Shown here in pieces: positions 10,001 to 16,625 of a DNA stretch of 64,000 bases (its first letter is position 1; each line of letters starts with the position of its first letter). The position numbers were made by a program, and so were the translations under genes. The notes under the pieces are model-generated. The model was not told the DNA's origin. It saw nothing but the letters and a program-made list of their open reading frames with translations, and did no database searches. The stretch comes from Bilamarchaeum sp050303335. GTDB lineage: Archaea > Micrarchaeota > Micrarchaeia > Anstonellales > Bilamarchaeaceae. The stretch is taken from contig JBNLBN010000001.1 in the NCBI GenBank assembly GCA_050303335.1, positions 1-64,000 on the forward strand. The letters run 5' to 3'.

Positions 10001-10075
10001 AAAATAGAATTGCTCAGAAATAAACAGGTATTGACGCAAGATATGATTGAATTACTGGATTTGGGGGCGGATTAG
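7034..10075 (+). CDS. giant surface protein with C-terminal gluzincin-like metallopeptidase domain
   Basis: 1013 residues from a GTG that overlaps the previous gene by 14 bases. A signal peptide (1-17) leads into about 570 residues of beta-rich, sequon-rich ectodomain containing a Cys cluster near 295-310. One membrane helix follows at about 593-613. Next is an Ala/Gly helix region, a very Lys-rich linker (about 690-740) and a C-terminal domain with HEMSH at 866-870 and AEGVAE about 17 residues later. HExxH plus a downstream Glu in an EG(V/L)AE motif is the zinc site of gluzincin peptidases. The positive charges after the helix place the peptidase in the cytosol. From about 9270 the DNA is clearly more AT-rich than upstream, suggesting the peptidase domain was added later. 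Substrate unknown. Confidence 0.7.
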   Translation: MLKSSLLLILVISSSFALIDPPIEDVTLHNFNIAPSEKVGNVFSEPEKNPSLDDPTFFFYVKILTLNPAVNKTIDSGHHPSIIWLVAEEHVGSITSVNGRTDYDTDSRLIQYTQNEFTWDNANGPGNIIFVSTPSGNGVDLDYYFTGPQPNITFLDPDPILLDEEENSYEPEGCSRTTVTRTYYDLEIENVSANYRLTGIINEVGGNLTMKAAERQQTLATGFPVSPVEIPFKDRLTLCDIIHSISDFIFAGYLTYECYEESLSHASPYATGTYNLTVRNLSVVDPNLTVILDARFYIPYDEEREVCHETEDGCECNTYHSSGEIDLRASDQDSYQVTNNYLSIIPYSPAFMDLNVNTSEDVIYYFSLLSTVPVYKYYSWMDGNLSSAYYIHNFTVSEDPFGTQFINANILNHSGILDYDPLLSDKYLGPHRLVVTDQSYNLRNPTEITNRTYNYSLIYTLEEIFFNLSSGSHHADLDFYTWWGHFPKTSDIYARQTTFLRLSSYNNGSNITIGCNLVMRNETPISNAPVIIDFLGVKRTVLTDQNGSCSSVFMTNVSFGVVRGEYEGNNLYLPSTALTHISKSFFDLGQSLVFNNFFLLLLLSLVALFSFLRIESNAVLGAGMFGSAFNKFSFLGKGGTIKLFRVKKGKELALSVAGAVAGGAAGSAAAGKAVSKTASQVAKTTAKKGAAGSAKPGKGPKKDKTETEKKKRRDEKKKKAMMEDKSKKGFFLTPPDDGKPPIKSVTDYEKVVDRWGEINGRKYKRPGTPDRLLETKERFRKEFVQPAHERIQKIVPGCRTFHCEFDIVPDRDFNFLWTQGKMTENTNKVLGFYDSNTDIIYLRESYFKYYDMRSEYRATVQNVMVHEMSHSVAFFYEDHLAEGVAERIRHEFMQKYPDFMEGLPLSGRYVEYVAQTEIIAQLIGPELLQAIQVDENYGAKSIQVMKEVNQKLGDIKYDTIFTPYHSEKHQTDLLLHQYEQITEDKSLRDKIELLRNKQVLTQDMIELLDLGAD

Positions 10076-10076
10076 C

Positions 10077-11018
10077 ATGCAGAGACAAAAGATACTAGAC
10101 TGGGTTAAAAAAACGCTTGACGGGATGAAAGATCTAGCATATGAAAAAATGGATGATGCTGGTAAGGACAAATTTGCTAAAAGATGCGTTCTAAAAATTG
10201 AATACAAACAGCCAGAATGGCTAGGGGAAATCATTGATTCAGGACAGAGCAAATCGGCAGACGATTTCCTAAAAAATCAACTGAAAAGGAAACCCATCTC
10301 AAAAGAAGAGGTCGAATGGATAAAAGAGAGGATTTCCGAATACAAAAAACCAGAACTGGATTCATCCGGTTTCGATGACGAATTCAAAAGGCACGTCATA
10401 TCATCTGAGACAAAGCAGATGGCGGCGCAGGTCGAACTCGAAGAACCGGAAAATCTCAAACAGTTCGTTGAAAGGAAACTGGAACTAAGGGACAGGTTTT
10501 CGAAACTGCATATGGTGCGGTGGAAATTATGGGATCTTGATCCGGAGGATGACGAAGTTGAAGCTCTATATCGGAAAGCAAAGGAAATAATGGAACAGAT
10601 AGAAGAACTCGATCCGAAAGAATATTCCATATCTGCTCTTTATTTCAATGATCTTCATATGGATTTCGGAGCTTTTATCTCTAAAGGAAACTTTGGAAGC
10701 ATATCATCTGTTTATCGGGTGCAGGCCAAGTATATAAGCAAAATACTGGCTGAACTGTCCGAAATTCATGATATCCCCCTGCTGCAAAAATATGAGAAAA
10801 TCCTGTTGGACATAAATTTCAATTCCAGAGGAGCACTGTTCTCGGTCTTTTTCTTTGCTTCCGGTCGGACTGACAGTGAACTCATTCCAAAATTAGACAC
10901 CGCCAGGGAAGTGATCTCCAAAGAACTTTCAAAATTCGAAGAACCGGATAGGGAAAAGGTTCTTACTGAATTCGAAAGTATCTGCAAGCTGGCTGAGGAA
11001 AACCTTAAACTTCAATGA
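10077..11018 (+). CDS. AT-rich helical cytosolic protein next to the metallopeptidase
   Basis: 313 residues, almost entirely predicted helix with many Lys/Glu pairs, no signal peptide or membrane span. ATG 10077 follows a GGGGGCGG ribosome binding site two bases after the upstream stop, so it is the last gene of the operon. Its base composition matches the AT-rich 3' end of the preceding gene and not the rest of the operon, which suggests the two arrived together. It may be an inhibitor, chaperone or immunity partner of the peptidase domain. That is inference from position only, and no family was recognised. Confidence 0.6.
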   Translation: MQRQKILDWVKKTLDGMKDLAYEKMDDAGKDKFAKRCVLKIEYKQPEWLGEIIDSGQSKSADDFLKNQLKRKPISKEEVEWIKERISEYKKPELDSSGFDDEFKRHVISSETKQMAAQVELEEPENLKQFVERKLELRDRFSKLHMVRWKLWDLDPEDDEVEALYRKAKEIMEQIEELDPKEYSISALYFNDLHMDFGAFISKGNFGSISSVYRVQAKYISKILAELSEIHDIPLLQKYEKILLDINFNSRGALFSVFFFASGRTDSELIPKLDTAREVISKELSKFEEPDREKVLTEFESICKLAEENLKLQ

Positions 11019-12049
11019 CCCGGGCATACTTCCCACATTGATTCAGGCCCGCAGTCCCTGTCATAATCATTGCTGAATTGAGGATAATTCTCCTTGGAGC
11101 TGTAGATGTCGTAAGGATCGACCTTCCTGTTCGCATCTCCGTTCAGCCTGACCTCAAAATGAAGGTGCGTTGCAGTCGAGCATCCGGTGTTTCCCATTAT
11201 CCCCAATACGTCGCCGGCACTGACTTCCTCCCCGAGGCTTACATAAATCTCTTTGAAATGCCCGTAAACAACCTCGTACATTCCGTTCTCGTCCTCATAT
11301 CTTACATGGATCCGGTTACCATATGCTGCTGTGCTGTCCCTGTTTATGCATGCCTGCAGGCTTCCGCCATTAAGAAGGTTGCTGTTATGCCTTTCTATCC
11401 GGCTTATTGTTCCGGGAGTCGAACTGATTATCTCATGGTCAGTAGATTCATCATTAGGGACATAATCTATCCCCCTATGCTCTGCCCCCCTGAACCACCC
11501 GGATGAAATATAGTAATCGTCCATATCCTCCAATGGATAGAGCAGCGCTCCGTTGAATTCCTGTCCCGTTACAAGGCCTATTGTCAGCATCGAATCGCAG
11601 AAAAGATGCGAATAATCATAGATGTTCTTGACCTTGCCCCTGTAATTCGAGTAGCAGTTGTTGACGCACGAATTCAGGGGAGCAGTGTCAATTCCACTGT
11701 AGCAGCTGCTGAAGCATCCTTCCTGATCGCTATCATTTGCGCAGCTGTCATAGCATGCTATTATCCGGTCCCCGGAATTCTTATTGAAGCATCCGCTCTT
11801 GCAGGATCCGTACCTTTCGGTATTGAGATTGGATTTCAGTAGGTTGTAGGAGCACCGCGTATTGCATGCCCTTTGTTCTTCAATATTATCCAGCATTATC
11901 TGGCAGTTCAGGGTGCATAGCTGGTATGCGGTCCTGAGCGTACTGTCAACATTGTTATGGCATTGGGTGCTGTCGGCCCTGATCCATCCAATATATTCCT
12001 CAGCGTAGGATAATGACAGTATTAGAACCAGAAACAGGGCCCATCTCAT
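11012..12049 (-). CDS. secreted Cys-rich protein with M23/LytM peptidase domain
   Basis: 345 residues. A signal peptide (1-16) is followed by a region (about 20-140) with six CxxxC motifs (CTLNC, CNTRC, CKSGC, CYDSC, CFSSC, CVNNC) spaced roughly every 15-20 residues. The second half is an M23 metallopeptidase: HRGIDY supplies His and Asp ligands, GHF lies in the middle, and THLHFEV supplies the last His. M23 enzymes usually cut peptidoglycan cross-links or glycine-rich peptides. Since archaea normally lack murein, the target may be pseudomurein-like or S-layer peptides, or the envelope of another cell. The 3' end overlaps the convergent secretion operon by 7 bases. A TATA-like box at about 12064-12075 serves a near-leaderless start. 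Confidence 0.8.
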   Translation of the reverse strand: MRWALFLVLILSLSYAEEYIGWIRADSTQCHNNVDSTLRTAYQLCTLNCQIMLDNIEEQRACNTRCSYNLLKSNLNTERYGSCKSGCFNKNSGDRIIACYDSCANDSDQEGCFSSCYSGIDTAPLNSCVNNCYSNYRGKVKNIYDYSHLFCDSMLTIGLVTGQEFNGALLYPLEDMDDYYISSGWFRGAEHRGIDYVPNDESTDHEIISSTPGTISRIERHNSNLLNGGSLQACINRDSTAAYGNRIHVRYEDENGMYEVVYGHFKEIYVSLGEEVSAGDVLGIMGNTGCSTATHLHFEVRLNGDANRKVDPYDIYSSKENYPQFSNDYDRDCGPESMWEVCPGH

Positions 12050-12079
12050 AAATTTGTTTTGTTGAGAAATACTTAAAAA

Positions 12080-12745
12080 CTACCAGACATGCGGAACAAG
12101 CCTGTATCTGGTCTTTTTGCAATACTCCCCATATCCAGGAAGCTCTTTCTCCAGAATTTTTTCCTCATTTATGATCCGCATTCCGATCAATGGAACAAGA
12201 AGCAGGAATACCGGCATAGCAACCAGGGATCCAAGGGCTATGGGGATTGAAAGATAAAGCAGCAAAGTGCCAAGGTACATCGGATGCCTGACGACTGCAT
12301 ACGGGCCGCTCGATATCACCTTCTGCCCTTCAACCACTTCAATAGTTCGCCCGGCGTAGCTGTTTTCCCTGAATGAGAGGAAAACAAAGCAATATCCGGC
12401 AAGAACCAGGATGTCTGCAAAAACAACAAGCAATGGCGGAATCTCGCTCCATCCGAATCGGTGGTCCAGTCCGGGAATCATGAATCCTACGAAAAATACC
12501 AGCATGGACACCATCACTATCATCCCCTGCTCCGGAATCTTCTCCTTGGTCTTCATTCTCCTTTCAAGGAATTCCCGGTCATTTTTCAGGAAATACAATG
12601 CAACGAAGTAGACAGGTACAAAAAGCGTAACAATGAACAGCCAGCCCTCCCAATAATCCAGGGTGCCAGCAGGGCCGAAAATGAATAATCCCACTATAAT
12701 TGGCGAAAGAACCAGCGATAGCATAACCTTGTGTTCGATTTTCAT
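12080..12745 (-). CDS. isoprenylcysteine carboxyl methyltransferase family membrane protein
   Basis: 221 residues with about five membrane helices. The C-terminal part holds the family signature: GPYAVVRHPMYLG (about 147-159) followed by a Glu-rich EEKILEKELPGYGEYCKKTRYR segment that binds S-adenosylmethionine and phosphate-like groups in ICMT/PEMT enzymes. The family methylates prenylated cysteines, lipids or other membrane substrates. In archaea the substrate is usually unknown. The gene is divergent from the histidine kinase gene, with a perfect inverted repeat in the shared intergenic space. Confidence 0.8.
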   Translation of the reverse strand: MKIEHKVMLSLVLSPIIVGLFIFGPAGTLDYWEGWLFIVTLFVPVYFVALYFLKNDREFLERRMKTKEKIPEQGMIVMVSMLVFFVGFMIPGLDHRFGWSEIPPLLVVFADILVLAGYCFVFLSFRENSYAGRTIEVVEGQKVISSGPYAVVRHPMYLGTLLLYLSIPIALGSLVAMPVFLLLVPLIGMRIINEEKILEKELPGYGEYCKKTRYRLVPHVW

Positions 12746-12755
12746 GTGTCAGACC

Positions 12756-12773
12756 ACATCCTATCTAGGATGT
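12756..12773. promoter_or_regulatory. perfect inverted repeat between divergent genes
   Basis: ACATCCT, a 4-base spacer and AGGATGT form a perfect 7-bp inverted repeat. It sits 11 bp upstream of the methyltransferase start and 12 bp before the TATA-like box of the kinase gene. Position and symmetry suit a dimeric repressor or activator controlling one or both genes. No U-tract follows on either strand, so a terminator is less likely. Confidence 0.45.
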
Positions 12774-12784
12774 CATAAAAAATG

Positions 12785-12793
12785 TTTAAATAA
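12785..12793 (+). promoter_or_regulatory. TATA box for leaderless histidine kinase gene
   Basis: TTTAAATAA is centred about 27 bp before ATG 12816, the usual distance from TATA to transcription start in archaea. There is no ribosome binding site, so the transcript is probably leaderless. This spacing is what fixes the start of the kinase. Confidence 0.5.
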
Positions 12794-12815
12794 TGTAACC
12801 TGGATAATCCTATGC

Positions 12816-14531
12816 ATGAGCAGCCAAAGGAGGGGGGATTCACAAGGACGCAAAGCTATGGAAAGCTTCAACGAACTAACCCTGACCTTCAGGGTAAAGG
12901 ACTGGTTCCAAAAAAGGCCGCTGGAAGACGGGCCGCCATCAACTCTTACATCCGGGCATATCAAGGCAAATGCACGAGCTGTACTATTCTCATTATTGAA
13001 CAATCCTTCACACGCCATCGTATCAACAGATGAGCGCGGAACGATTATCCAATGGAACCAGGCTGCACAAAGGTTTTTCGGGTATGAGTCAGCGGAAGTG
13101 ATCGGGATCTCCTCCCAGGTGCTCTTTTCCCAGAAATTCAGGGCCAGGGCCGGGAAGATGAGATTTGAAGTTACTGACGGCATCCCAGACCTGTTCAAAG
13201 GAAGCTCTGTGGAACTCCAGGGCCTAAGGAAAGACGGATCCACATTTCCAATCGAACTGTCCGTTACCTCATGGAGCGGGAACGAGCACTCACTTTCCGG
13301 GGGATTCACGGCAGTTATCCAGGATATCACCGAAAGGAAGAAGGATGCAGTAAGGATTAAGGAGGCAACGACCCAGCTCGAAACCACTCTGGCAATTCTC
13401 ATGGACAGCGAGGCAAGATGGAAGGCGATCGTGGAAAATTCGCAGGACATGATAATGGTGACAAGCGCAGAAGGGGAAAACGAGGGAAGGATCACATATC
13501 TCAGCCCTTCATGCCAATCGATCCTGGGCTATCCACCTGAGGAACTTGTAGGATTGACCTGGTTCAGCGATCCGGACAAGGGACAGAACCCAATTCATCC
13601 AGATGACCTTGATTCAGTAAAACGGGAGTACTACAGAGTTCTTTCCGGAATGTCAGTAACCAACCACCAGTTCCGAATAAGGACAGCTATAGGAGAAGAA
13701 AGGTGGGTTTCACATTCATCTTCTCCTATTATGGATGAAAATGGAGATGTGAAGGACATAGTAAGCATAGTAAGGGACATTACAGAGGAAAAGAAAGCAG
13801 TCAAGGCAGACCTGCTTCATATGAAGCTCGAGACTGCGCGTACAACAGCCGGTGGAGTTGCACATGACTTCAACAATGTACTGACCAAGATCACTTCCGG
13901 CATATCATTTGCGATTTCAGGCCTGTCAAGGATAGGCAACGGCCCTGTAATCGACATGGCAAAGGAATACCTCCAGAGGGCATCCCAGGAGGCGCACCAC
14001 GGGGCAGACCTTGTTGCACAGCTTACTTCTTTTGCAAAGGGAACGGTACTCCAGAAGATGCCAATATACCTGAACGATCCGGTCATGGGGGCCATCAGGT
14101 CCTGCTGCGACGGGGATCAAATAGAACTCCGAGTTGACTTACCAGACGAACTGCCTTCAGTAGAAGCAGACCATACCCAGATCAAGCAGGTGATGATAAA
14201 CCTCCTTTCCAATGCAATACAGGCAATGCCGAAAGGAGGCGCAATTGAAGTTACCGGAAGCGAAACATTCATTGAGGAACAGGAGCAAACTATTCCCCCA
14301 GGGCATTACGTAAGGATATCCATACGGGATCAGGGAGTGGGCATCGCACCGGAAAACCTGTCAAGGATCTTCGAATTCAGCTATACCACGAAGGAGGAGG
14401 GAAACGGACACGGCATCGGCCTTGCAATATCCTCCCAGATAATCAAGGAGCACGGGGGCACAATAAACGTCGAGTCAGAACTTGGGAAAGGCACCGAATT
14501 CCACATATATCTTCCTGTTTCAAGAAGCTGA
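12816..14531 (+). CDS. orphan PAS-domain sensor histidine kinase
   Basis: 571 residues, no membrane helix. PAS domain 1 spans about 55-175 and ends in an ITERKK linker, PAS domain 2 about 200-325 ending DITEEKK. The dimerisation/phosphoacceptor helix has GGVAHDFNNVL with the candidate His at 350. The HATPase_c domain has an N box (INLLSNAIQAM), a G1 box (DQGVGIAP) and a G2 box (GNGHGIGLAIS) at the end. The HDFNN form of the phosphoacceptor region is typical of cytosolic PAS kinases. No response regulator lies nearby, so its partner is elsewhere or another kinase. The start was chosen from the leaderless promoter. The in-frame ATG 12858 is an alternative. Confidence 0.9.
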   Translation: MSSQRRGDSQGRKAMESFNELTLTFRVKDWFQKRPLEDGPPSTLTSGHIKANARAVLFSLLNNPSHAIVSTDERGTIIQWNQAAQRFFGYESAEVIGISSQVLFSQKFRARAGKMRFEVTDGIPDLFKGSSVELQGLRKDGSTFPIELSVTSWSGNEHSLSGGFTAVIQDITERKKDAVRIKEATTQLETTLAILMDSEARWKAIVENSQDMIMVTSAEGENEGRITYLSPSCQSILGYPPEELVGLTWFSDPDKGQNPIHPDDLDSVKREYYRVLSGMSVTNHQFRIRTAIGEERWVSHSSSPIMDENGDVKDIVSIVRDITEEKKAVKADLLHMKLETARTTAGGVAHDFNNVLTKITSGISFAISGLSRIGNGPVIDMAKEYLQRASQEAHHGADLVAQLTSFAKGTVLQKMPIYLNDPVMGAIRSCCDGDQIELRVDLPDELPSVEADHTQIKQVMINLLSNAIQAMPKGGAIEVTGSETFIEEQEQTIPPGHYVRISIRDQGVGIAPENLSRIFEFSYTTKEEGNGHGIGLAISSQIIKEHGGTINVESELGKGTEFHIYLPVSRS

Positions 14532-14564
14532 ATCCATAAAAACGATTTCTGCAAAAATATTTCT

Positions 14565-14726
14565 ATGGAAAAAATGACGAAAAAGGATATGGAGCTTTCG
14601 GACCGTCTGGACGAGATCTATGATAGGCACGACGAAATTATGAAAGAGATGAAGAAACTGACCACAGAGTGGTTCGCCCTCCGCAAGGAACAGGAGAAAA
14701 TTCTGAAAAAGCTTGGCTGGTGGTAG
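14565..14726 (+). CDS. 53-residue coiled-coil microprotein
   Basis: A complete frame from ATG 14565 to TAG 14726 encodes a highly charged helical protein with leucine/isoleucine heptad spacing and two tryptophans at its end. An AT-rich TATA-like stretch (about 14534-14541) lies 25-30 bases upstream and there is no ribosome binding site, in keeping with leaderless genes nearby. It follows the histidine kinase by 33 bases. Codon choice looks like the neighbouring genes. Function unknown. It may be a small dimeric regulator of the kinase (inference). Confidence 0.55.
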   Translation: MEKMTKKDMELSDRLDEIYDRHDEIMKEMKKLTTEWFALRKEQEKILKKLGWW

Positions 14727-14747
14727 TTTCCTGTCACAACCAGTCAT

Positions 14748-15206
14748 CTATAAAATTTCACGATTTTCTATCTTTCTGGTTTTTTCAAGTTCTTCTATCA
14801 ATTCCCTGTAATTACTGAAAAAGTACGGGTATATCACCAGTTTCCCTCCTGAATGATAGATGTTTATAATTTCCGTAGGCGCCTGGTCAGCAAACGTTGC
14901 CCATTGATCTAGTTTGGCCTCTATCCTTGTTATGTCCCTGATTTCCTGTTTTCTTCCCAATAAATAATTTACCTGGATTTGGCTGCCTGAAATCTCTATG
15001 TTTTTAATCGACCTTGGAAGGCCATAGATATATAGACCTACAATTAGTGCTCCGAACGAAAACCAGAGTACCCTGCCGAAGAGCATCTGATCAAAAGGCT
15101 GAGGAGTGAATATTGCAGCAAAAATGACGTATATGCCGCAAAGAAAGATCAAAATAGCCCAAAAGCCTCCCAGAGGCCAAAACCACCAGGGCCTTGAATA
15201 TTTCAT
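14748..15206 (-). CDS. two-helix membrane protein with PH-like soluble domain
   Basis: 152 residues. Two membrane helices (about 8-32 and 43-63) are followed by a beta-rich domain (about 68-150) with alternating hydrophobic residues, resembling bacterial PH-like domain proteins that carry short membrane hairpins. ATG 15206 is used. An in-frame TTG at 15212 has no support. Convergent with the 53-residue microprotein, and no operon partner is seen. Function unknown. Confidence 0.65.
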   Translation of the reverse strand: MKYSRPWWFWPLGGFWAILIFLCGIYVIFAAIFTPQPFDQMLFGRVLWFSFGALIVGLYIYGLPRSIKNIEISGSQIQVNYLLGRKQEIRDITRIEAKLDQWATFADQAPTEIINIYHSGGKLVIYPYFFSNYRELIEELEKTRKIENREIL

Positions 15207-15274
15207 AATCAACTAATAAAATCTAGATTTTTAAACCTGTCCTGGACAAGCCAATTTGTATCCGGCTGTACCGG

Positions 15275-16423
15275 CTAATTTAACTTTTTTGCCAATGCCG
15301 GAATGCCGTTTTTTCCATGTACTTTTCTTGGACCGAATGAGCCCTCAAGGACAGGTGTCCTGTCTATTGACCTTTCCAACATTTGTTTCCTTGATTCAGC
15401 CTTTGCTTCCCATTTTTCAATAAATTGTACTGTTTCCTGATTTGCTACTCCTTTTTCTGTCAAAAGAGCCTTGCCTTTATTAAGAGCGGATCTGAACTCC
15501 GAAATCTCCTGGCTGGTCCCGCATTTTTCCAAACACTGTTCAAGTCTATTTTCAATTGCCCTATCCATGCATACTGCAGTGTCCCTGTTAAATCCAATTG
15601 CAAATACCGCAAAAGGAAGCAGTTCATTGTTTTCTGCGTTATCCAAGCTTTCCAGAATAACAAGTGCCGCTCCTACCCGCACTTCAGAATTCTCATTATT
15701 GATAAGTGAATCAATCAAGTAAGGCCGTGCAAGTTCACCAAGTTCTAAAAGTCCTTTTCTAGCCGCCCTCTCCACTTCCTCTGAATATCCCCTACCATAA
15801 GATTGTCGATCTCTTACCTCCCAGATCAAACCTCCGACTATATCCATAACAAGTCCTTTATCTTTGGAATGATCCTTTGCAATTTCTACTAGTTTTGCCG
15901 GAAGAATTCTTGGAACATGGAAATTAAACTTGTGACCAGTCTGTTTGGGAACAGTTAATCCTGACTGATTTCCAACAGGAACGTTTGGAGGTATGCACAC
16001 TAGCTTGTCAACAAGTACCCTGACTATTTGTCTTGTCTGTTCTGCGTCCTCAGGATTCAATTTTACGAAATCTGAAAGTGCCCTGACACTTGCTTCCTGG
16101 ACACGGAACAAATCATGGTAAAGCCCGTATTGCATAAGTAATTGCGATTTTCTTGATCCTATTTTTCCAAGAGAAACAAGGGCCGCCGCCTTGAGATCAC
16201 AGCTTCTATCGGATGCTCCAATCTCATCACGTTTCCATACAGGATCAAGTTTCGTGGTTGCAAGTTTGATTAATACCTCTTCTGCTCTTTGATCCCGTGT
16301 CTCTCCAATTTCTTCGACTATTTTCAGCTTTTGGTCAAAGGTTGTTGCCTTTTCAAGCATCTGTGATAATTCGCCTACTGTTTTCTCTCTTCCAGCAGTT
16401 CCAGTAATCATGCTACTTGTCAT
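15275..16423 (-). CDS. HEAT-repeat-like cytosolic protein
   Basis: 382 residues, soluble, mostly helical. Repeated helix pairs with the patterns KAAALVSLGKIGSRK, EASVRALSDF and VRVGAALVILESLDN are typical of HEAT/PBS-type alpha solenoids, roughly from 50 to 290. The C-terminal 70 residues are charged and basic. Such proteins are scaffolds or enzyme partners, and no catalytic motif is visible. A TATA-like box at about 16442-16452 is 25 bases before the start, giving a leaderless transcript. Confidence 0.65.
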   Translation of the reverse strand: MTSSMITGTAGREKTVGELSQMLEKATTFDQKLKIVEEIGETRDQRAEEVLIKLATTKLDPVWKRDEIGASDRSCDLKAAALVSLGKIGSRKSQLLMQYGLYHDLFRVQEASVRALSDFVKLNPEDAEQTRQIVRVLVDKLVCIPPNVPVGNQSGLTVPKQTGHKFNFHVPRILPAKLVEIAKDHSKDKGLVMDIVGGLIWEVRDRQSYGRGYSEEVERAARKGLLELGELARPYLIDSLINNENSEVRVGAALVILESLDNAENNELLPFAVFAIGFNRDTAVCMDRAIENRLEQCLEKCGTSQEISEFRSALNKGKALLTEKGVANQETVQFIEKWEAKAESRKQMLERSIDRTPVLEGSFGPRKVHGKNGIPALAKKLN

Positions 16424-16472
16424 AACTATATTTGATACAAACTCTTTTTAAATGTTTTTATAAATGGTTTTT

Positions 16473-16602
16473 CGTGTCAGACCGCACGTCAATAATCATC
16501 GCAGTCGCCGTGGCCGGGTTTCCCCTGATCAACTGCCGCTGACACGGCAAATTGATGCTGGCTTAGGGCTGTGCTCAGTGATCACCTTTGTCATCATCCA
16601 CA
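16473..16602 (-). ncRNA. candidate long C/D box guide RNA
   Basis: Read on the minus strand: C box ATGATGA (16597-16591), exactly 12 bases, D' box CTGA (16578-16575), then 75 bases, a C' box with one mismatch ATGATTA (16499-16493), exactly 12 bases, D box CTGA (16480-16477). TGTG before the C box and CACG after the D box can pair as a terminal stem. The long insert between D' and C' can form its own GCCGTG/CACGGC helix. Two 12-base guides match archaeal 2'-O-methylation guides, but the large insert is unusual. Confidence 0.35.
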
Positions 16603-16625
16603 GGGATAATTCGATTGGTTATGTT

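Noticed and set aside
12743..16483. GTGTCAGACC shared by the ICMT promoter region and the 16.5-kb guide RNA candidate
   Set aside because: At 12746 no C box is found at the right distance, so the 10-base match is treated as chance.
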